Origin: Meconema thalassinum
Taxonomy: Eukaryota; Arthropoda; Insecta; Orthoptera; Tettigoniidae
Direction: 5' to 3'
Assembly (NCBI GenBank): GCA_946902985.2
Contig: OX336389.2
Coordinates: 1,012,181,441 to 1,012,245,440, forward strand
Length of the DNA: 64,000 nt
Below the pieces are notes generated by a model. It was not told where the DNA came from and made no database searches. It saw nothing but the letters and a program-made list of their open reading frames with translations. Position numbers and translations under genes: made by a program. How positions within the stretch are numbered: the stretch's first letter is position 1; the number at the start of each line of letters is the position of its first letter. Shown piece after piece: positions 43,466 through 55,900 of the stretch.

Positions 43466-43528
43466 ATGAGAGATTTTGGAAGGAGGGCTATTTTGCGTGC
43501 ACCTTTCTTGTTTCCTTTGCGCTGCACG
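43466..43528 (+). CDS. Candidate first coding exon, presequence-like
   Basis: ATG at 43466 begins MRDFGRRAILRAPFLFPLRC and runs 21 codons in phase 0 to a strong donor, CACG/GTAAGTAC, at 43528/43529. Arg and hydrophobic residues dominate, as in mitochondrial or membrane targeting peptides. Without a recognised second exon this remains a weak call. Confidence 0.22.
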
Positions 43529-43689
43529 GTAAGTACAATGGAATGCTGCGTACGGGAAGGAGAACTCGGAAAGGGAGGTGCAGTGCTAGATATTAGAGGG
43601 GGGAATGAGGCTCGATGCATGTGCGTGCAACTGTTAGTGCGGGTAGCATATCGTGTAGCCTGCGTAGCTACTGTTTTGCCGAGTTGAAA

Positions 43690-45200
43690 AGTACATACAC
43701 AACGGGTATAACAATAAACAGTTTCTTTCATCAAACATTCGAACTGCCCAGAATTAGAGCCTCTACAAATTGAACAAGTTTGAAGTTAATATAGGAAGTT
43801 TTTAAAATAAAAAGGCTTTTAAGATAATCCTTTTATAAACAATGTTGAATTTCGAAATAAAATTTTTTCACAATGAAGATGCTTTCGAAATTCACCGGTT
43901 ATTACAGTAGTTTTGTCGTGATGTATGCACCTTTAACCCTCAAAGTAGGCATTTGGAAGCCATGCCCTGAACAAACGAACAGTCTATATTTTACAAAAGT
44001 GGCATATAACAAGTCCCAAAGACCTATATAACAGATTAAGGAGAAAAAATTAAATTAAAACAATATTTTATTTTTCGGTAGCACAGCCTTCAGTTATTCC
44101 AGATGTCTTCATTATCTCGCAGGCTATGTTTCTACCATGTATTTAGCACGCCATATCCACAACTCCAGTAATGTTCAGAAATATATCTCCCAATTTCAGT
44201 ATAGTAATCATGATGATAATATTTTTGGAATATAATAATTTGCGAAAATATCCCTCGTCGAGTTGCCTTAGTAATTTTCACTGTAATAACGCAACTTCGA
44301 ATAGCTTCAGTATTTTTTATACTCGTCGTAGCCTGCCTTGAAATAATTATAATTATGTGCGAAAATTCCTCGAAGTACTATATAGAACTCTATTATCAAT
44401 GTTCCTCACAGCAAACGTCAATCACTTCTAAGTTTTCACTCCACTGTTCAAATACTTAGATTATCGCCTCGCTTCACGGTGATCGAAATGTATTAAATTC
44501 GCACTCCCTTCAATCACAGAGTAACACGTCCTTCTCGTTCGGGTGTCACAAATTAAGAGCCCCGACTCATTCAAGCGGTCTCCCCTCTTCCTCTCAAATT
44601 TGGCGTCTTTCATGAAAAACAGCGCCAGAACTTGGTGGCAGACTCGAATTGTCGAATTTCTGCCTTATAGAGTCTTCTGTCTCAAAAACTAAAATGATAG
44701 GAAATTCTGGAATACTATTTTACGTCTTTTTCATAATTAGAATATCTTTAGGATGCTCGCTAATTAGCAATGAGAAGCTTCTTAAATTACAATAAATCTT
44801 CTTGCTAATTGGTGGTCTTCCGTCACGTGGTATCAATGGTTTGTTTCCTCCCTTCCACCTTCAATCCTGACACGTGGCTGCCGCACTCCTCGACAAGTTT
44901 TTTATGAGTAAATGATGCGGGTAGCCTAGTCTCGCCTTGCTTCAAGTTCGCCGATCGCGTGACTGGCTTTTGTCTAGTCCCCTCGTTTGACATACAGGTT
45001 TATGCCGTCTCGCCTTGTCTTTTATACAAGAAATTCTGTGATTGGTGTGGTAAATTCTTTGCGCATAGCCTCCCTCTGTTATTCCAATGCACACGCGCAA
45101 CTTAACATAAGAGTTCTGATACAATGAAGACTTCCAATCTTCTCCTCTGTATTAAATACAAGCATGATAATAATTTGCACATAGCATATTCGGGTACAGT
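43690..45200. other. Non-coding stretch
   Basis: No recognised gene or repeat. Moderately AT-rich. Confidence 0.4.
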
Positions 45201-45350
45201 ACCCAGAGGAGTGCGTCAGGCCTCGGCAGCCGGCACAGTCCATATCCTCGCCGCTAGATGTGGGCTTCATTCATTCCATTCCTGACCCGGTCGGAGACTG
45301 GAAGCAGGCTGTGGATTTTCATTTCATTTTCATTTCATATAAGGGGCTCA
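45201..45350 (+). mobile_element. SINE family A, 5'-truncated
   Basis: Begins CAGAGGAGTGCGTCAGGCC and continues through the 3' half of family A to GTGGATTTTCATTTCATTTTC. It lacks the tRNA-like head. Confidence 0.85.
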
Positions 45351-45562
45351 TCAACTGCACTGCGGCACTCGCCAATGCTTTGAAGGATCAGTTTGAAAAT
45401 TTAAGCGTGTTCAAAGGGACGTTGAAGGTAGTCCAGAATGAAATTTAAGACACGATTGTGTCAGTTTGTCGGAAAAATGCTGTCGACGAAATCAGTTCGG
45501 TAAACTTCCTCCCGCTAACGAAACAACGGTCGCTTTATGCAAAACGCGATTGTCCCTATTGT

Positions 45563-45892
45563 TAGCCTACCCTTCACATTTTGCAAAAAGTATGTTAAAG
45601 TAGTCTTATGAAATCACCCGGCCATCTCACGGCCATATTTGTGAATGACATCAGTGCTACCAACTGCTGAAATATCGCAACTTAAATTTGAGCTCTATGT
45701 TGCATATCTCAGAAGATATGCGTAGGAACTATTTCAAAATTGGCACACCCAGAGATATTATTATTATTTCGGATTAAATTTTAGGAGCCCATACTTGATA
45801 GTGTTGCCAACATGATTCTACGGCTGCTGATAGGTTCAATTTTTAAATGCATAGAGGTTCCATACTATCCATTGGATTTCAACCAAATTTCT
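45563..45892 (+). mobile_element. F2 element copy c, 5' fragment
   Basis: Starts TAGCCTACCCTTCACATTTT and matches F2 copy a through CTACCAACTGCTGAA, GAGCTCTATGTTGCATATC and GTTGCCAACATGATTCTACG. It lacks the microsatellite and poly-C tract, so it joins the core directly. It ends at CAACCAAATTT where a Tc1-like relic begins. No continuation was found beyond the relic. Confidence 0.7.
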
Positions 45893-46870
45893 GGCTCTCG
45901 TCGAACACGGCAATTACAGTGTGCGTGAGGCAGCAATCCGATGTGGTGTTCTACCGAGATCTGCTCAAAGATGGATACAGCAGTGGCGGGTGTCAGGGAG
46001 GATTGGTAGTCTACCGGGCATTGGTTTACAGTGGGTTTCTACAGTAGACGAAGACCGTTATTTAGTTACAGCTTCGCAGGAAAATCCTTTCTTACACTCG
46101 GTAGAGCTCATGCAGACGACCAATTTTCCTGGATGTCCTTGCACGACCCGTAAACGAGCAGGAATTGCTTGCAGATAGCCTGCACTCAGTGAATGTCTCT
46201 CCGACCAACATATAGTCGACCTGTGTGCCTTTGCTGAGCTGGCATTAAATCGTAATTGGGATCAGGTCATCTTCTCTGACGAGACATGTTTCAGTTCGCA
46301 GAGGTCAGACCGGTTCGTGTTTACAGGCCACGTGGAACCCGATACGAGATACGCTATGTTGCTGAGCACACACGTAGTGGGCGCATATCTGTGTCGTGCT
46401 GGGGTAGGATGTCGTGTGATGGGGCTGGAGTGCTTCATCGGATAGATGGACATCTCACATCGGACCAATATTTGCACATCTTGCAGAATATTATGATTCC
46501 GAGTGTGAGAGAGCGCTATCCACACGCAGTACTTCAGTTCGTGCAAGACAACTCTCCAATCCACATAAGCAGTAGTGTTCAGGGCTGGTTTTCTGAGCAG
46601 GACTCCATTCAACTGCTCAACTGGGTCCCTCGAACTCCAGACTTGAACCCCATTGAGCATGTGTGGGCAAAGTGGAAACGCCATATCAGGGAAAACTGGC
46701 TTCACCCTCACCCTCCCCCTCGTTTGAAGGATGCATTGTGGGAGATTATGTTGGAAGCATGGGAAGAGATTTCCCTTGATGAACAGTACCTCAGAAATCT
46801 AGTTCAGTCAATGCCAAGTCGGCTGCAGCAAGTTGTCGAAGCCGGTGGATACTGGACGAGATATTGAAGA
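45893..46870 (+). pseudogene. Tc1-like transposase relic (DD35E spacing)
   Basis: The N-terminal helix-turn-helix part is in 45921-46178 (MREAAIRCGVLPRSAQRWIQ, then TVDEDRYLV). The first catalytic D (VIFSDETCF) is readable at 46278 in another frame. The C-terminal part is 46286-46867 with VQDNSPIHI (D at 88) and NPIEHVWAKW (E at 124), giving 35 residues between them, one more than Tc1 proper. The C-terminus MPSRLQQVVEAGGYWTRY is intact. At least two frame changes break the gene. TIRs were not found. It adjoins F2 copy c and may have inserted into it. Confidence 0.82.
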
Positions 46871-46984
46871 AGTGCCTACAACAGACCTTTTCAAGACTAA
46901 CAATAAGCAAATTAAGCCAGATTTCCCTTTGTATAGAAACACACACGTATTTCGTTCATGAAACCTTTGACATGTTTAAAAAAT

Positions 46985-47325
46985 AAACCCCGCGAGTACG
47001 ATTTGAACCCCGGTTCCTTGTCGTTTCACGCAACGCCTCTTCCCCTGAGTTAACTGGCAGTCTGCAAAACGCTCATAATATTGTAATGATATTTCCAACA
47101 TCTCATGCACGTCTATAACAGCTATCATAGACCCAGTGGAAATTAACTAACGGTTTATTGCAATATTTCGTTGTAAAACTTAAAAGGCGGTTCCACAATG
47201 GTATAACAGCGGCCAGCAAAACAAAAAGAATTGCCGAGACCAATATTTGAACCACGGTGTTCCGGGTTACCAACTTCACACCTTTCCTCTACGCTAACAC
47301 AACTACTCTGTTAAGCGCTCCTCAT
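46985..47325 (-). repeat. Two tRNA-like sequences, minus strand
   Basis: Positions 46985-47065 read on the minus strand as GCCAGTTAACTCAGGGGAAG, with a B-box GGTTCAAATCG. Positions 47231-47320 read GTGTTAGCGTAGAGGAAAGG, with GGTTCAAATATT. Both have tRNA-like box spacing but imperfect arms, so they look like SINE heads or tRNA pseudogenes. Confidence 0.45.
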
Positions 47326-48269
47326 CCATCGTCTCTTGGGACGTGTCCCTCACTTCGCGCATTTATTTAAGCATTTGGGTGGTTTCTCATTAATTGCATA
47401 TCATTCTTCTCTGTTATTCTGAAATCTGCACAGTGGCACTGTGTACTGATACTTGCATTTTGTCACGAACATGTCGTTGAACAAAGATGGAAGTGTATCC
47501 ATTTTGTTGCAACTGTACAGCCACGTCCAAGCACGATGATACCCGAACAGGATTTAGATATTTTCCATGCGACAATTTATGATTGTCTATCTGTACCTAC
47601 AGTTGGGAATGAAGCCCATCATGGTGACACCCATAATCAAACTACTCAAGTAACAGTGATTTCCTAGTTTGCTCATGACAATGGGTAAACATGGAGGATT
47701 ATGGTCGTATGTTCTTGTAAAATTGATATGTGCTGTGCCCCATCCTTTTCAAAATCCACAAGCCGCCACTATGGATGAGTCGCCTTGGGCTGGGGAAAAG
47801 CTCTCCCTGAGCACTAGTTTCTGCGGTCTGTTTTACCGTCTATCGAGAGGGGGATATATGAGAGCGAAGGCGGCTTGACAGGTGGGTGAATAAATAGGTG
47901 ATCATGAGCGACACCTCATTCATTGCCCAACCCATAACTGTCAAGGTTCTACAGGACCATTGGTCATTCATTCTTAAAGCATGAAGGAGAAATATGAAGA
48001 AGACGAGGCTAAGTTATGATCAGCGTATGGGTACGAGGTACACACCAATACAAATATTTCCGTCCGATTGAGTTTTAACAATCGTGAGTGCTGCTCATTT
48101 GCTCTTGTGTTTGCGACTTATAATAGGAGTGTGTTCACTTCATGTTCTCAAAATCGCAAATTCCATTCCCGGCTGACGTATTCTGATTTTTAGCTTATTT
48201 TCATTTATGAACAAAAAAAAAAGGTTTATGAAATCAACGAAGCGATTACAATAAAACTCGTTTTTTTTA
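47326..48269. other. Non-coding stretch
   Basis: No recognised gene. A short A-run is at 48213-48222. Confidence 0.4.
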
Positions 48270-48587
48270 GCGTATGGCTTTTAGTGCCGGGAGTGTCCAA
48301 GGACATGTTCTGCTCACCATAGTTTATAGCTGCTTCTATGCGGACACCCATGGGGTGAGCTACAAGTACCATCAGGTGTGGAATGTTGTCTGGGGAGGAA
48401 AGTGTGAATGTAAGGATGAGGAATTGGAAGGTAGTTTCTGTGGCCTATAGTTAGGGACGAACCCTGACATTTGCCTGGAGGGAAGATGGGAAACCACAGA
48501 AGACCATCTTCAAGGTTGCCGGCGGAGGGATTCCCGGATGTGAGAGACTGCCTGCAGCCACAACCATGGCTAACTCACCCGGTAATG
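48270..48587 (+). repeat. Interspersed repeat with GATGGGAAACCACAGAAGACC
   Basis: The motif GGGAAACCACAGAAGACCAT and CTTCAAGGTTGCCGGCGGAGG is of the kind found in common orthopteran SINE-like repeats (general recollection, not searched). No second copy in this window is good enough to set limits. Confidence 0.4.
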
Positions 48588-49600
48588 AAACTTGGTGAGT
48601 ACATATTACTACTTTGTCCGACCTCGGCCGTGCCTTTCAAATTTTAATAAGTTTCGCCAATCCAATATGGTGGCCGCGCGAAATCTTTCTCTGGCATTCT
48701 ATATCTCCACAACAGTAACAGATAGTTAGTTATTGTTGTTTTAAGGGGCGGAACTACGAGGTAGTTATTGTTGTTTTAAGGCGCGGAACTACGAGGTCAT
48801 ATGCCCCTTCAGTAACAGATCTCACCCTGAACCTTTGTACAAAGATAAAGGGTACTACTAGAAGTTCATCTATGGGACTTTCAAAAATATGTTAATTTCA
48901 AAACGAACATGGCGACCAAACGAAGTTGAAACATTAAATTGACTTTTCTCACGATTTAACCATCCGAACGCAGTGAAACTTGGTACGGTACGGTAAATGT
49001 TTATACATATTGTAATGCAATGGCATCTAATTTAGTTCAATTGTTTACATAACCTCAAGATGGCGGCTGTGCGAAATTTTAAAATTAAGTTTTTATTTCT
49101 TGTGTCCTAATCAAAGTGAAAGTTTGAATAATGAACCTACGCAATAATCTTCATCAAATAGTACATAGTCTAATTCCATGGCCTACATATATAATAATCC
49201 AACATGGCGACCATCCGAAATATTTAGGCGATTCTCAATATCTACGAATCTACTATGGCATTCAAAATAAAATTTTGTTTGTTGATAGAGGCTATTAACA
49301 TAAGTTCACCTATGGAGCTTTCAATAACCTGTTGGGCACAAAACCAACATGGCGGTGACGCGAATTTTAAATATTTAAATGGATTTTTCTCGCGACTTTT
49401 CATCCGAGCGCTGCGAAACTTGGCACGGTATATCTTCATAGAAACCTGAATATACTGACGTCTAATTTAATGGAATTTTAAGAGAACTAAAAATATTGGC
49501 TGTGCGATTTTTTAAATCTCGTTTTTATTTCTTGTGTCCTAAATGCAGTAGGAATGTAGGTTGGTATAGTGAACTATCATTAGAATATTCATCTGCTGGC
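48588..49600 (+). mobile_element. F1 element, partial copy
   Basis: This is the reverse-oriented equivalent of the F1 core. Monomer marks (GGCGGC/GGCGAC after CAAGAT or CAACAT) occur near 48670, 48908, 49060, 49207, 49350 and 49498, about 145-152 bp apart except the first pair. That first gap is longer because a repeat piece (48727-48812) is inserted. Both terminal hairpin modules are missing, so the copy is truncated on both sides. Confidence 0.75.
48727..48812 (+). repeat. Tandem duplicated GTTGTTTTAAGGGGC repeat piece
   Basis: TTATTGTTGTTTTAAGGGGC and a following GGAACTACGAGG occur twice in a row, about 45 bp apart, inside an F1 monomer. They interrupt its 147-bp rhythm. The motif also occurs at 23130. 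Confidence 0.7.
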
Positions 49601-49738
49601 ATATAGTTCAATAAAGAGCCCTGTGCGGATACAGAAAACGTTATCCGCATCCGGCTCCGCATCCTCACGACTGTTACCGCAACCGCACCACTGTTATCCG
49701 CACATTTGTTATCCGAATCTACTGGCTGTCTGTTAGGT

Positions 49739-50065
49739 CGTCAGCCCGAAGGCTGGTTGGATCCTCCAAAAGTATCGCCGTTAGGTTATGTGGGTAGATA
49801 CCCACAAAAAACAAGGCAGCGCTATATTGAGGCGTACTAGGCAAGATGAGGAGTGAGGTAGTTTGCTATTGCTTTCCTCACTGAGTCAGAACAGCAGTAC
49901 TTACTCTATGAGTAGAATCTTTCACAGCATCCACAGGTACTGACTGTACCCTGAATGTCATTACTAAGCACCACCCATACCTCAGTAGCTTCCATATAAT
50001 CACAGCCATGTGTGAGACTGAGACATCGGTGGAAAGCCACATTTTACTCTAGCCTGTGCCAACAG
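49739..50065 (+). repeat. Interspersed repeat, unnamed
   Basis: A moderately GC-rich block begins CGTCAGCCCGAAGGCTGGTT and includes TAGTTTGCTATTGCTTTCCT. Its style resembles dispersed insect SINE-like repeats, but it is single-copy within this window. Confidence 0.3.
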
Positions 50066-50904
50066 ACAAATTCAAATGTACTGCATTCATCAAGATATGG
50101 CAAACAGGTTAAATCTCCTGGCATTACGATAAAATGTTAAATTAGATTAAGCATATAAAGTATTAAAGCAACACTTTTAGACATTTGAGGAGAAAGTCGT
50201 TCCCTTAGGCTTTGTTTGTCATGTGCTATTTTTAAAATGAATGTTATGCAGCCAGAATTGCAACCCTTTACAGTTCGGAGTGTTATTTATGCGTAATGAC
50301 ATAGTTTGAATGAGATTAGTTTAAATAATCATGCCAAGTAATCGTTTACTTCATGTAGATTAGTTCGATCCTTAACAAAGATTTATAAACACAGACTACA
50401 ACAGCATCACTACTACTTTGCTGAATGCAATCAAAGAAAATAGCTAAGTGTGGCATAACTTGAAAGAAAGTATATTCACTGGGGATATTTGAATCTACTG
50501 TACGTACAAATCCTGCAGCTTGCAGTAGCCTATTTCTACCATTAACTTCCAAATCACTAATGTGCTTGTAACACTTCAGTAGATTGTTTTGTTTTCAACC
50601 TTGGCGTTAACAGTTCTATGCTGAAAGTACTATCTTGTTGGTGGAGGGACGTAGCCAATTTTCCTTTGAACCACTTCAATCAAGCAATCCATTCTCTTCG
50701 TAGATCTTGAAAAAAAAAATTCCCATCTATTGCAGTTCTTGAAATAACATTCTGCTTTGGGAGCAAAATGAAATCGCGTGTTGGAGAATGAAATTACATT
50801 GATACACGGAACGTTGAATACAATTTTCGCGTTCGCATATATCTTCTTAATTAAAGACTACATCCCTCCCTTATGTCCAATCATCACAGAAAGAAACTGG
50901 TGGA
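50066..50904. other. Non-coding stretch
   Basis: AT-rich, with no recognised gene. Confidence 0.4.
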
Positions 50905-51171
50905 TGAAGCAAAGAGGATATAAAAAGTGCATTGGCACAGGCTTTATACAGGAAATACATTTGTTGACATCAACAATTTAGGTATTAGAAAGTCATTTTC
51001 GAAAGTAATTGTCTATAGCGTGGTGCTCTATGGAAGTGAAACTTGGACTGTTGGTGCAGCACAAAGATAGAGGAGAATAGAAGCATTTGAAATGTGGTAT
51101 TACAGGAGACTGATAAAGATTCGATGGGTAAATAAAGTTACAAATGAAGAGGTATTAAGGAAGCAAGTTTG
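50905..51171 (+). pseudogene. LINE C-terminal fragment, same family as 3063-3671
   Basis: Translation shows KEDIKSALAQA, then ESHF/GIRKSF-like residues, VLYGSETWTVGAA, RRIEAFEMWYYRRL and NKVTNEEVLRK. These match the minus-strand ORF at 3063-3671. In-frame stops (for example after GAAQR) show it is dead. It is cut off at 51171 by an inverted SINE family C piece. Confidence 0.85.
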
Positions 51172-51250
51172 TAGTTTTACGTGATCGTTAATCGTGCGAT
51201 TATGAGCCACGGGACCTCCTTTTTACGTGTAATCCGAACCACAGGACACA
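51172..51250 (-). mobile_element. SINE family C, partial
   Basis: The minus strand contains GTAAAAAGGAGGTCCCGTGG and CTCATAATCGCACGATTAAC, matching the 3' half of 37088-37275. Confidence 0.75.
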
Positions 51251-51824
51251 CACCCAAACCACATGGATGCTGATCAATATGTCCCAAACCCCTTAAACGA
51301 AATAATTACAATACAAAAGTTTATTTTTGTTGCACTAAATACACGCGGAAAAAAATATCCCAACGCCATGAAATAAGGAATGTAGAGTACGGAAATTTCT
51401 TCACGCTTGGTTTAAATACATAATCCTATTGCCACTATGTCCCTACCCGATATTCTGCCATACAATTCATTTCGTTAAACAGAGCAATCTCGTAGTTTTA
51501 CTTGGACTAACCACTAGACTTGAATTTTTCATTTTGATAATACTGCGTGCATTGTGTGGGGATCAAATCCGGGCCGCGTTGGTAAGAAGCAAGCAACACT
51601 CGATCACGCCCCTTGACATTATTTATTGTCCGGTGCCTGACTTGCAACTTCTTTCTTCATTGCTTTACCTTTTCAACTCAACAGTCCTATTTACAGAAGT
51701 TACGTCAAAATATGAATAACATTTGAAATAGTTGAAATTCAAATTGAATCTCACGGTCATCTGAAAACATCTTGAATGCTCTGCAAACACTTGACGCTTA
51801 TCCCTTCAAATATTGTTGCTTCGT

Positions 51825-51975
51825 GGCGCAGTGGCTAGCATTCTTGGCTATCACCCCTGAGGTCCGGATTCGATTCCTGGCTCTACCAAGACATTTAATT
51901 CTGGTATGAAGGCTGGACGAGGGGGATCACTCAGCGTCGTGAGACAAAACTGAGAATACAGCGTCATCGAAAAAG
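51825..51975 (+). mobile_element. tRNA-derived SINE, family D
   Basis: Head CTTCGTGGCGCAGTGGCTAG with B-box GGATTCGATTCC. The body has GGTATGAAGGCTGGACGAGG. The head resembles that of 56755-57051. Confidence 0.7.
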
Positions 51976-52187
51976 AATGCCTGGATTTTAAATAATTGCC
52001 ATAAAAAAAACTATTACAGGTAATGTAATGGTTTTAGCCTTAAAATGCGTTTAATTGATAATATTTCTTTCATACCTTAGTAAATTACAATGTGAGCTCC
52101 GTTTGTTGCTCTGTGGACGTCTAATGTTTGTCAAAGTGTGGTGCGGGTTACTTCATGACCAATTGATTGCACCTTTCTTTTTCGCTG

Positions 52188-52213
52188 AAAAAAAAAAAAA
52201 AAAAAAAAAAAAA
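52188..52213 (+). repeat. Poly(A) run of 26
   Basis: An uninterrupted A run that could be the tail of a retroposed sequence on the plus strand. The upstream 150 bases show no recognisable family or duplication. Confidence 0.7.
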
Positions 52214-52544
52214 GCAATTACGAGCCTAATACACCTCGACATGCTTGAACAGTTTGTGTTCGCTCAAATAGAGGATATCGAACAACAGACTGGACTGGGT
52301 GTCATTTTTATACAAGTTGGGGCTCCGCCTCACCACCTTCGCGTGGTACGCGATACACTCTACGCACGTCTGCAGAGCAGCAAACGGAGCTCACATTGAA
52401 ACTCACTAACGTATGAAAAATAAGTGTTATGATTTCCACGCTTTTTAAGGCTAAAGCCATTGCATTACCTCTAATAGAATTTTTATAGCAATCATTTAAG
52501 TTCTAGACATTATTTTTCGTTGACCCTGTATGTTGGTTCGATTC
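52214..52544. other. Non-coding stretch
   Basis: No recognised feature. Confidence 0.4.
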
Positions 52545-52960
52545 TCATCTCAGCTATCCTGGAAGTGGTTTTCCGTGGTTTCCCAATTATACTCCAGGCA
52601 AATGCCGGGATGGTCCATAACTTAAGGTCACGGCCGCCTCCTTCCCAGTGCTAACCTGAATTACAATTAAATACACTACTACAAGTACTTAAGATAACAC
52701 AGGTTATCAGACAATTTATTTGTAAATATATACTGTGCCCGTCAGACAAGGCCATTGGGGGGCTATTGACTGCCGATAATCTTCCCGACAACCTCATCCT
52801 TTGAACCCACATGCTGAGAGGATGTGTTCTCAGACCAGCTCCGGCACGTGACTGTTAACTCAGGGAGTGTCATATCAGGTGTGGTGAGAGGTGAATGGTT
52901 ATAAAACCAGCCCAAGGAACACACCCCCAAAAGATCAAATCTAACAATAAATAGTCCGGG
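52545..52960 (+). repeat. SINE-like repeat with GGCAAATGCCGGGATGG
   Basis: Contains TGGTTTTCCGTGGTTTCCCA, CAGGCAAATGCCGGGATGG and GGTCACGGCCGCCTCCTTCC. The first two motifs also occur at 11120-11170. The right portion (GGCCATTGGGGGGCTATTGAC and following) may belong to the same or a second repeat. Confidence 0.55.
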
Positions 52961-55900
52961 CTGAAGTAAAATTCACTAGATTTATAAACAAAATCACAAA
53001 TCCCTAGCCTAATTCGGAAGGTAAAAATATCGGTCAATCCGCAAGTCTAAAAAGTAATAATAATAAATAATGATCCGTTAAACTGAATTCAAGTTAAGCC
53101 CTCTCGAAGTCCTGTTACAAAATAATTAATGAACAAACAAGCTAGGAATGTGGCACGTAAGTTATTCCCTAAGCAAACAAGCACTCCTTAATAATACGAA
53201 TTATCACATGACGAATTTAGGGCAAAGCATGATTACTAATGGTCCACAGCGCACAAGAGTACGATTTATACTTACTAGCACCAATAAGAAAATATCCTTA
53301 GATACGAAGGTGTCACTTTCAATAATGTATCTCTACGTTAAATTGTTAGCTAAACCCTAAGTGGCGTTAACTTTGCAGACGAGACGCGTCTGCAGCAAAG
53401 AAAAATACAAAGCTAGGTAGCAACCAAACCTAACAAACAAAAATGACAAACTAATTACACACAAGGATACAAAGAGTAAATGGTACAGTTAATTCACATA
53501 CTCTTATTATATGTACACATCGTACAATCCTGCCTACGCTAATTAGACGCTGTTTGCGCTCAATCGTCACCTAAGCGTATGTAATTAGGTTGGCGACTGT
53601 ACATTTATAACTGCGTCTAACGTCACATGGTTACTTCAAGTCCTCGTTTACGAAATACCGTGGCTAAACAACCGCGTCATCTCAAAATCGTGTCAGCTCG
53701 TCCTTTAAAGTCTGTTTCTAATCAAAGAACTGTTCCAAATATGTCGGTCATTCAATAAAAATCAAAATATTTAAAGTTTAAAACGATCCACTTCTTATTT
53801 AGTTGCTCAATTTTATAGTGATAGAAGCCATTTTTCAGTGTTGCCCAATTCTAATAAAGAAATCTTTTCAGTCGGTCAACAAGACTGAAAAGCTTGCTTT
53901 ACTAAGTTCAATTTTCGAAGAATTATGTTTCATGATTTATTTTCAGGTTCAATTTACGGTTTAATCCCTTCCAGTGTAATTCAATTCCCTCATGACCATT
54001 ATGACACTCGATGATAACAGCAAAATCACTCCTCCAATTATGTATGTTCCAAAAATATGAGGAAACCCTCATGGCAGTTAGCACAATAACACTCGTCAAC
54101 AATGGCGGCAATACGTGGCTCGATAGCTCACTGAAACCCATCGGCTGATGAGATAACACCTCACCATCACCGGAAAGACTCTCATAATATCTATGTGGGT
54201 GATCAAGATGAATTCCAACATTCACTTGTCTTCTACGGACATATAATAACACTGCTTTAAATTTATAATTACTTGGTCAAGTACGTTTGGCAAAGGGATT
54301 CCTTCAATTTGTGTTAAATGCATGAACACATTCTATCGACAAAGAGCACTAGCAAATTAAGTTTAAATGATACGTGAAAGTTTACTAATACTGTGTTAAT
54401 ATAGCACACTAGACTATGACCATCAATTCGTAACATAAGTTAGCCTTGTGGCTTGAGTAAATGAAATATGCAAGTTTCTGTCATCAAAGGTTGTCTCACC
54501 CAAGTTGCTTTGCTTTCTGGGACAAGCACTGGCCGGCCCAGGTGGCATGGCTCAAGCTCTCCTCTCTAACACGTTTGACATAACATGCTGCCAGCCTACG
54601 CAGCTTCGAAGTTCACACATATAAAACGAGCAGTTTTACCAACAATACAGTCTGATCTGTAAGCTCACATTGTACCCTAATCCTAACTAAAACTAGCACA
54701 TGATAATACTAGAGACGGTCTCTGCCAAGGCTCATATAAAATTCAAAGTCTGGTGCAAGGAAACCAAAAAGGAATATATTCCACTCGCTCAAATCTCTCT
54801 GAGCTTAGCAACTGATACGATGACACTTGTATTTACATTCACAGGCTATTTAGCCTCATACTGTCTCATACAGTAGGTGCTTTCCAAAGCACTTACGGAA
54901 ATCAGCTGTGCACTCTCAGCACATTAAATAAACATAACCAACGACACCAATACCTTACGTGTCGTTAACTGATATATTAGACACAATAAATACAATCTCT
55001 GGCTTCTGAAGCCTCCGTTTGCTTCCTAATCATTCCAAAGCTCTTCAAATAGTAACTGTGGCTTCTAGCTCACAAAAGAAAGACAAAAACACAACAGCGT
55101 AAGCCTCACAGCTGTTAAACGATACGACCAGCTGAAAATAACCTCCTAGTGTCATATGAGTGCTTCTGCACGTCTTATCGACAAAAATCTAATATTTCAA
55201 AAAGGTACAAAATGATCGATGTTTTGCACCATCATGATTAAAACACATTTGTCTACAGTTATACATGTAGGAGTCTATCTAGAGTCTTCCTCTGACTCGT
55301 TCTAATTGTGGTTCACACGTGGCGCTGTCTCAATGCCACTGAGTATTTACGTAATCAAGGGTTGACCAAAAAGCTGACAAATATGCGATGATAATAGAAA
55401 GATAAGGGCTTAAAAATAAGAAAAGTTGCCTGTACTGGTTGATACATTCCGTGCGGTCACTTATCAATAAATCAACAGAAATCATACTTTTAACAAGGTA
55501 AAAATGTTAAAGACTCACATGTCGGCGTTCACGGAGAATTTTGGCCATCGAACCACGGCCATTAGGTCTGTGTTAGAGTCTCGTCCCATTCATACCCATG
55601 GCCTCCTTCTTCTTCTTCTTCTTCTTCTTCATGATCGTATGGACCTCGATTTCGGCGTCCCCCTCATGCTCTAGTGGTTTACTCCATCACGACCATTGCC
55701 TCAAGTTGGATGTAATACTCCACGTGGTCAGTCAATCTTTCCATGATGACTCGAATATTTTTACACTGATTCTATTGTAGTACATGCAAACATACAAGAA
55801 CATGTGCAGACAATGCAAAAATGGCCATAAAATCTGCCACAGGCTTTGAAACACATAGTGGTGTTTGCACACAATATCGTAATACTGACGATTATCGCGC

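Noticed and set aside
53148..53360. Short plus-strand frame as a gene
   Set aside because: Seventy codons with no domain, in AT-rich sequence with many similar chance frames.
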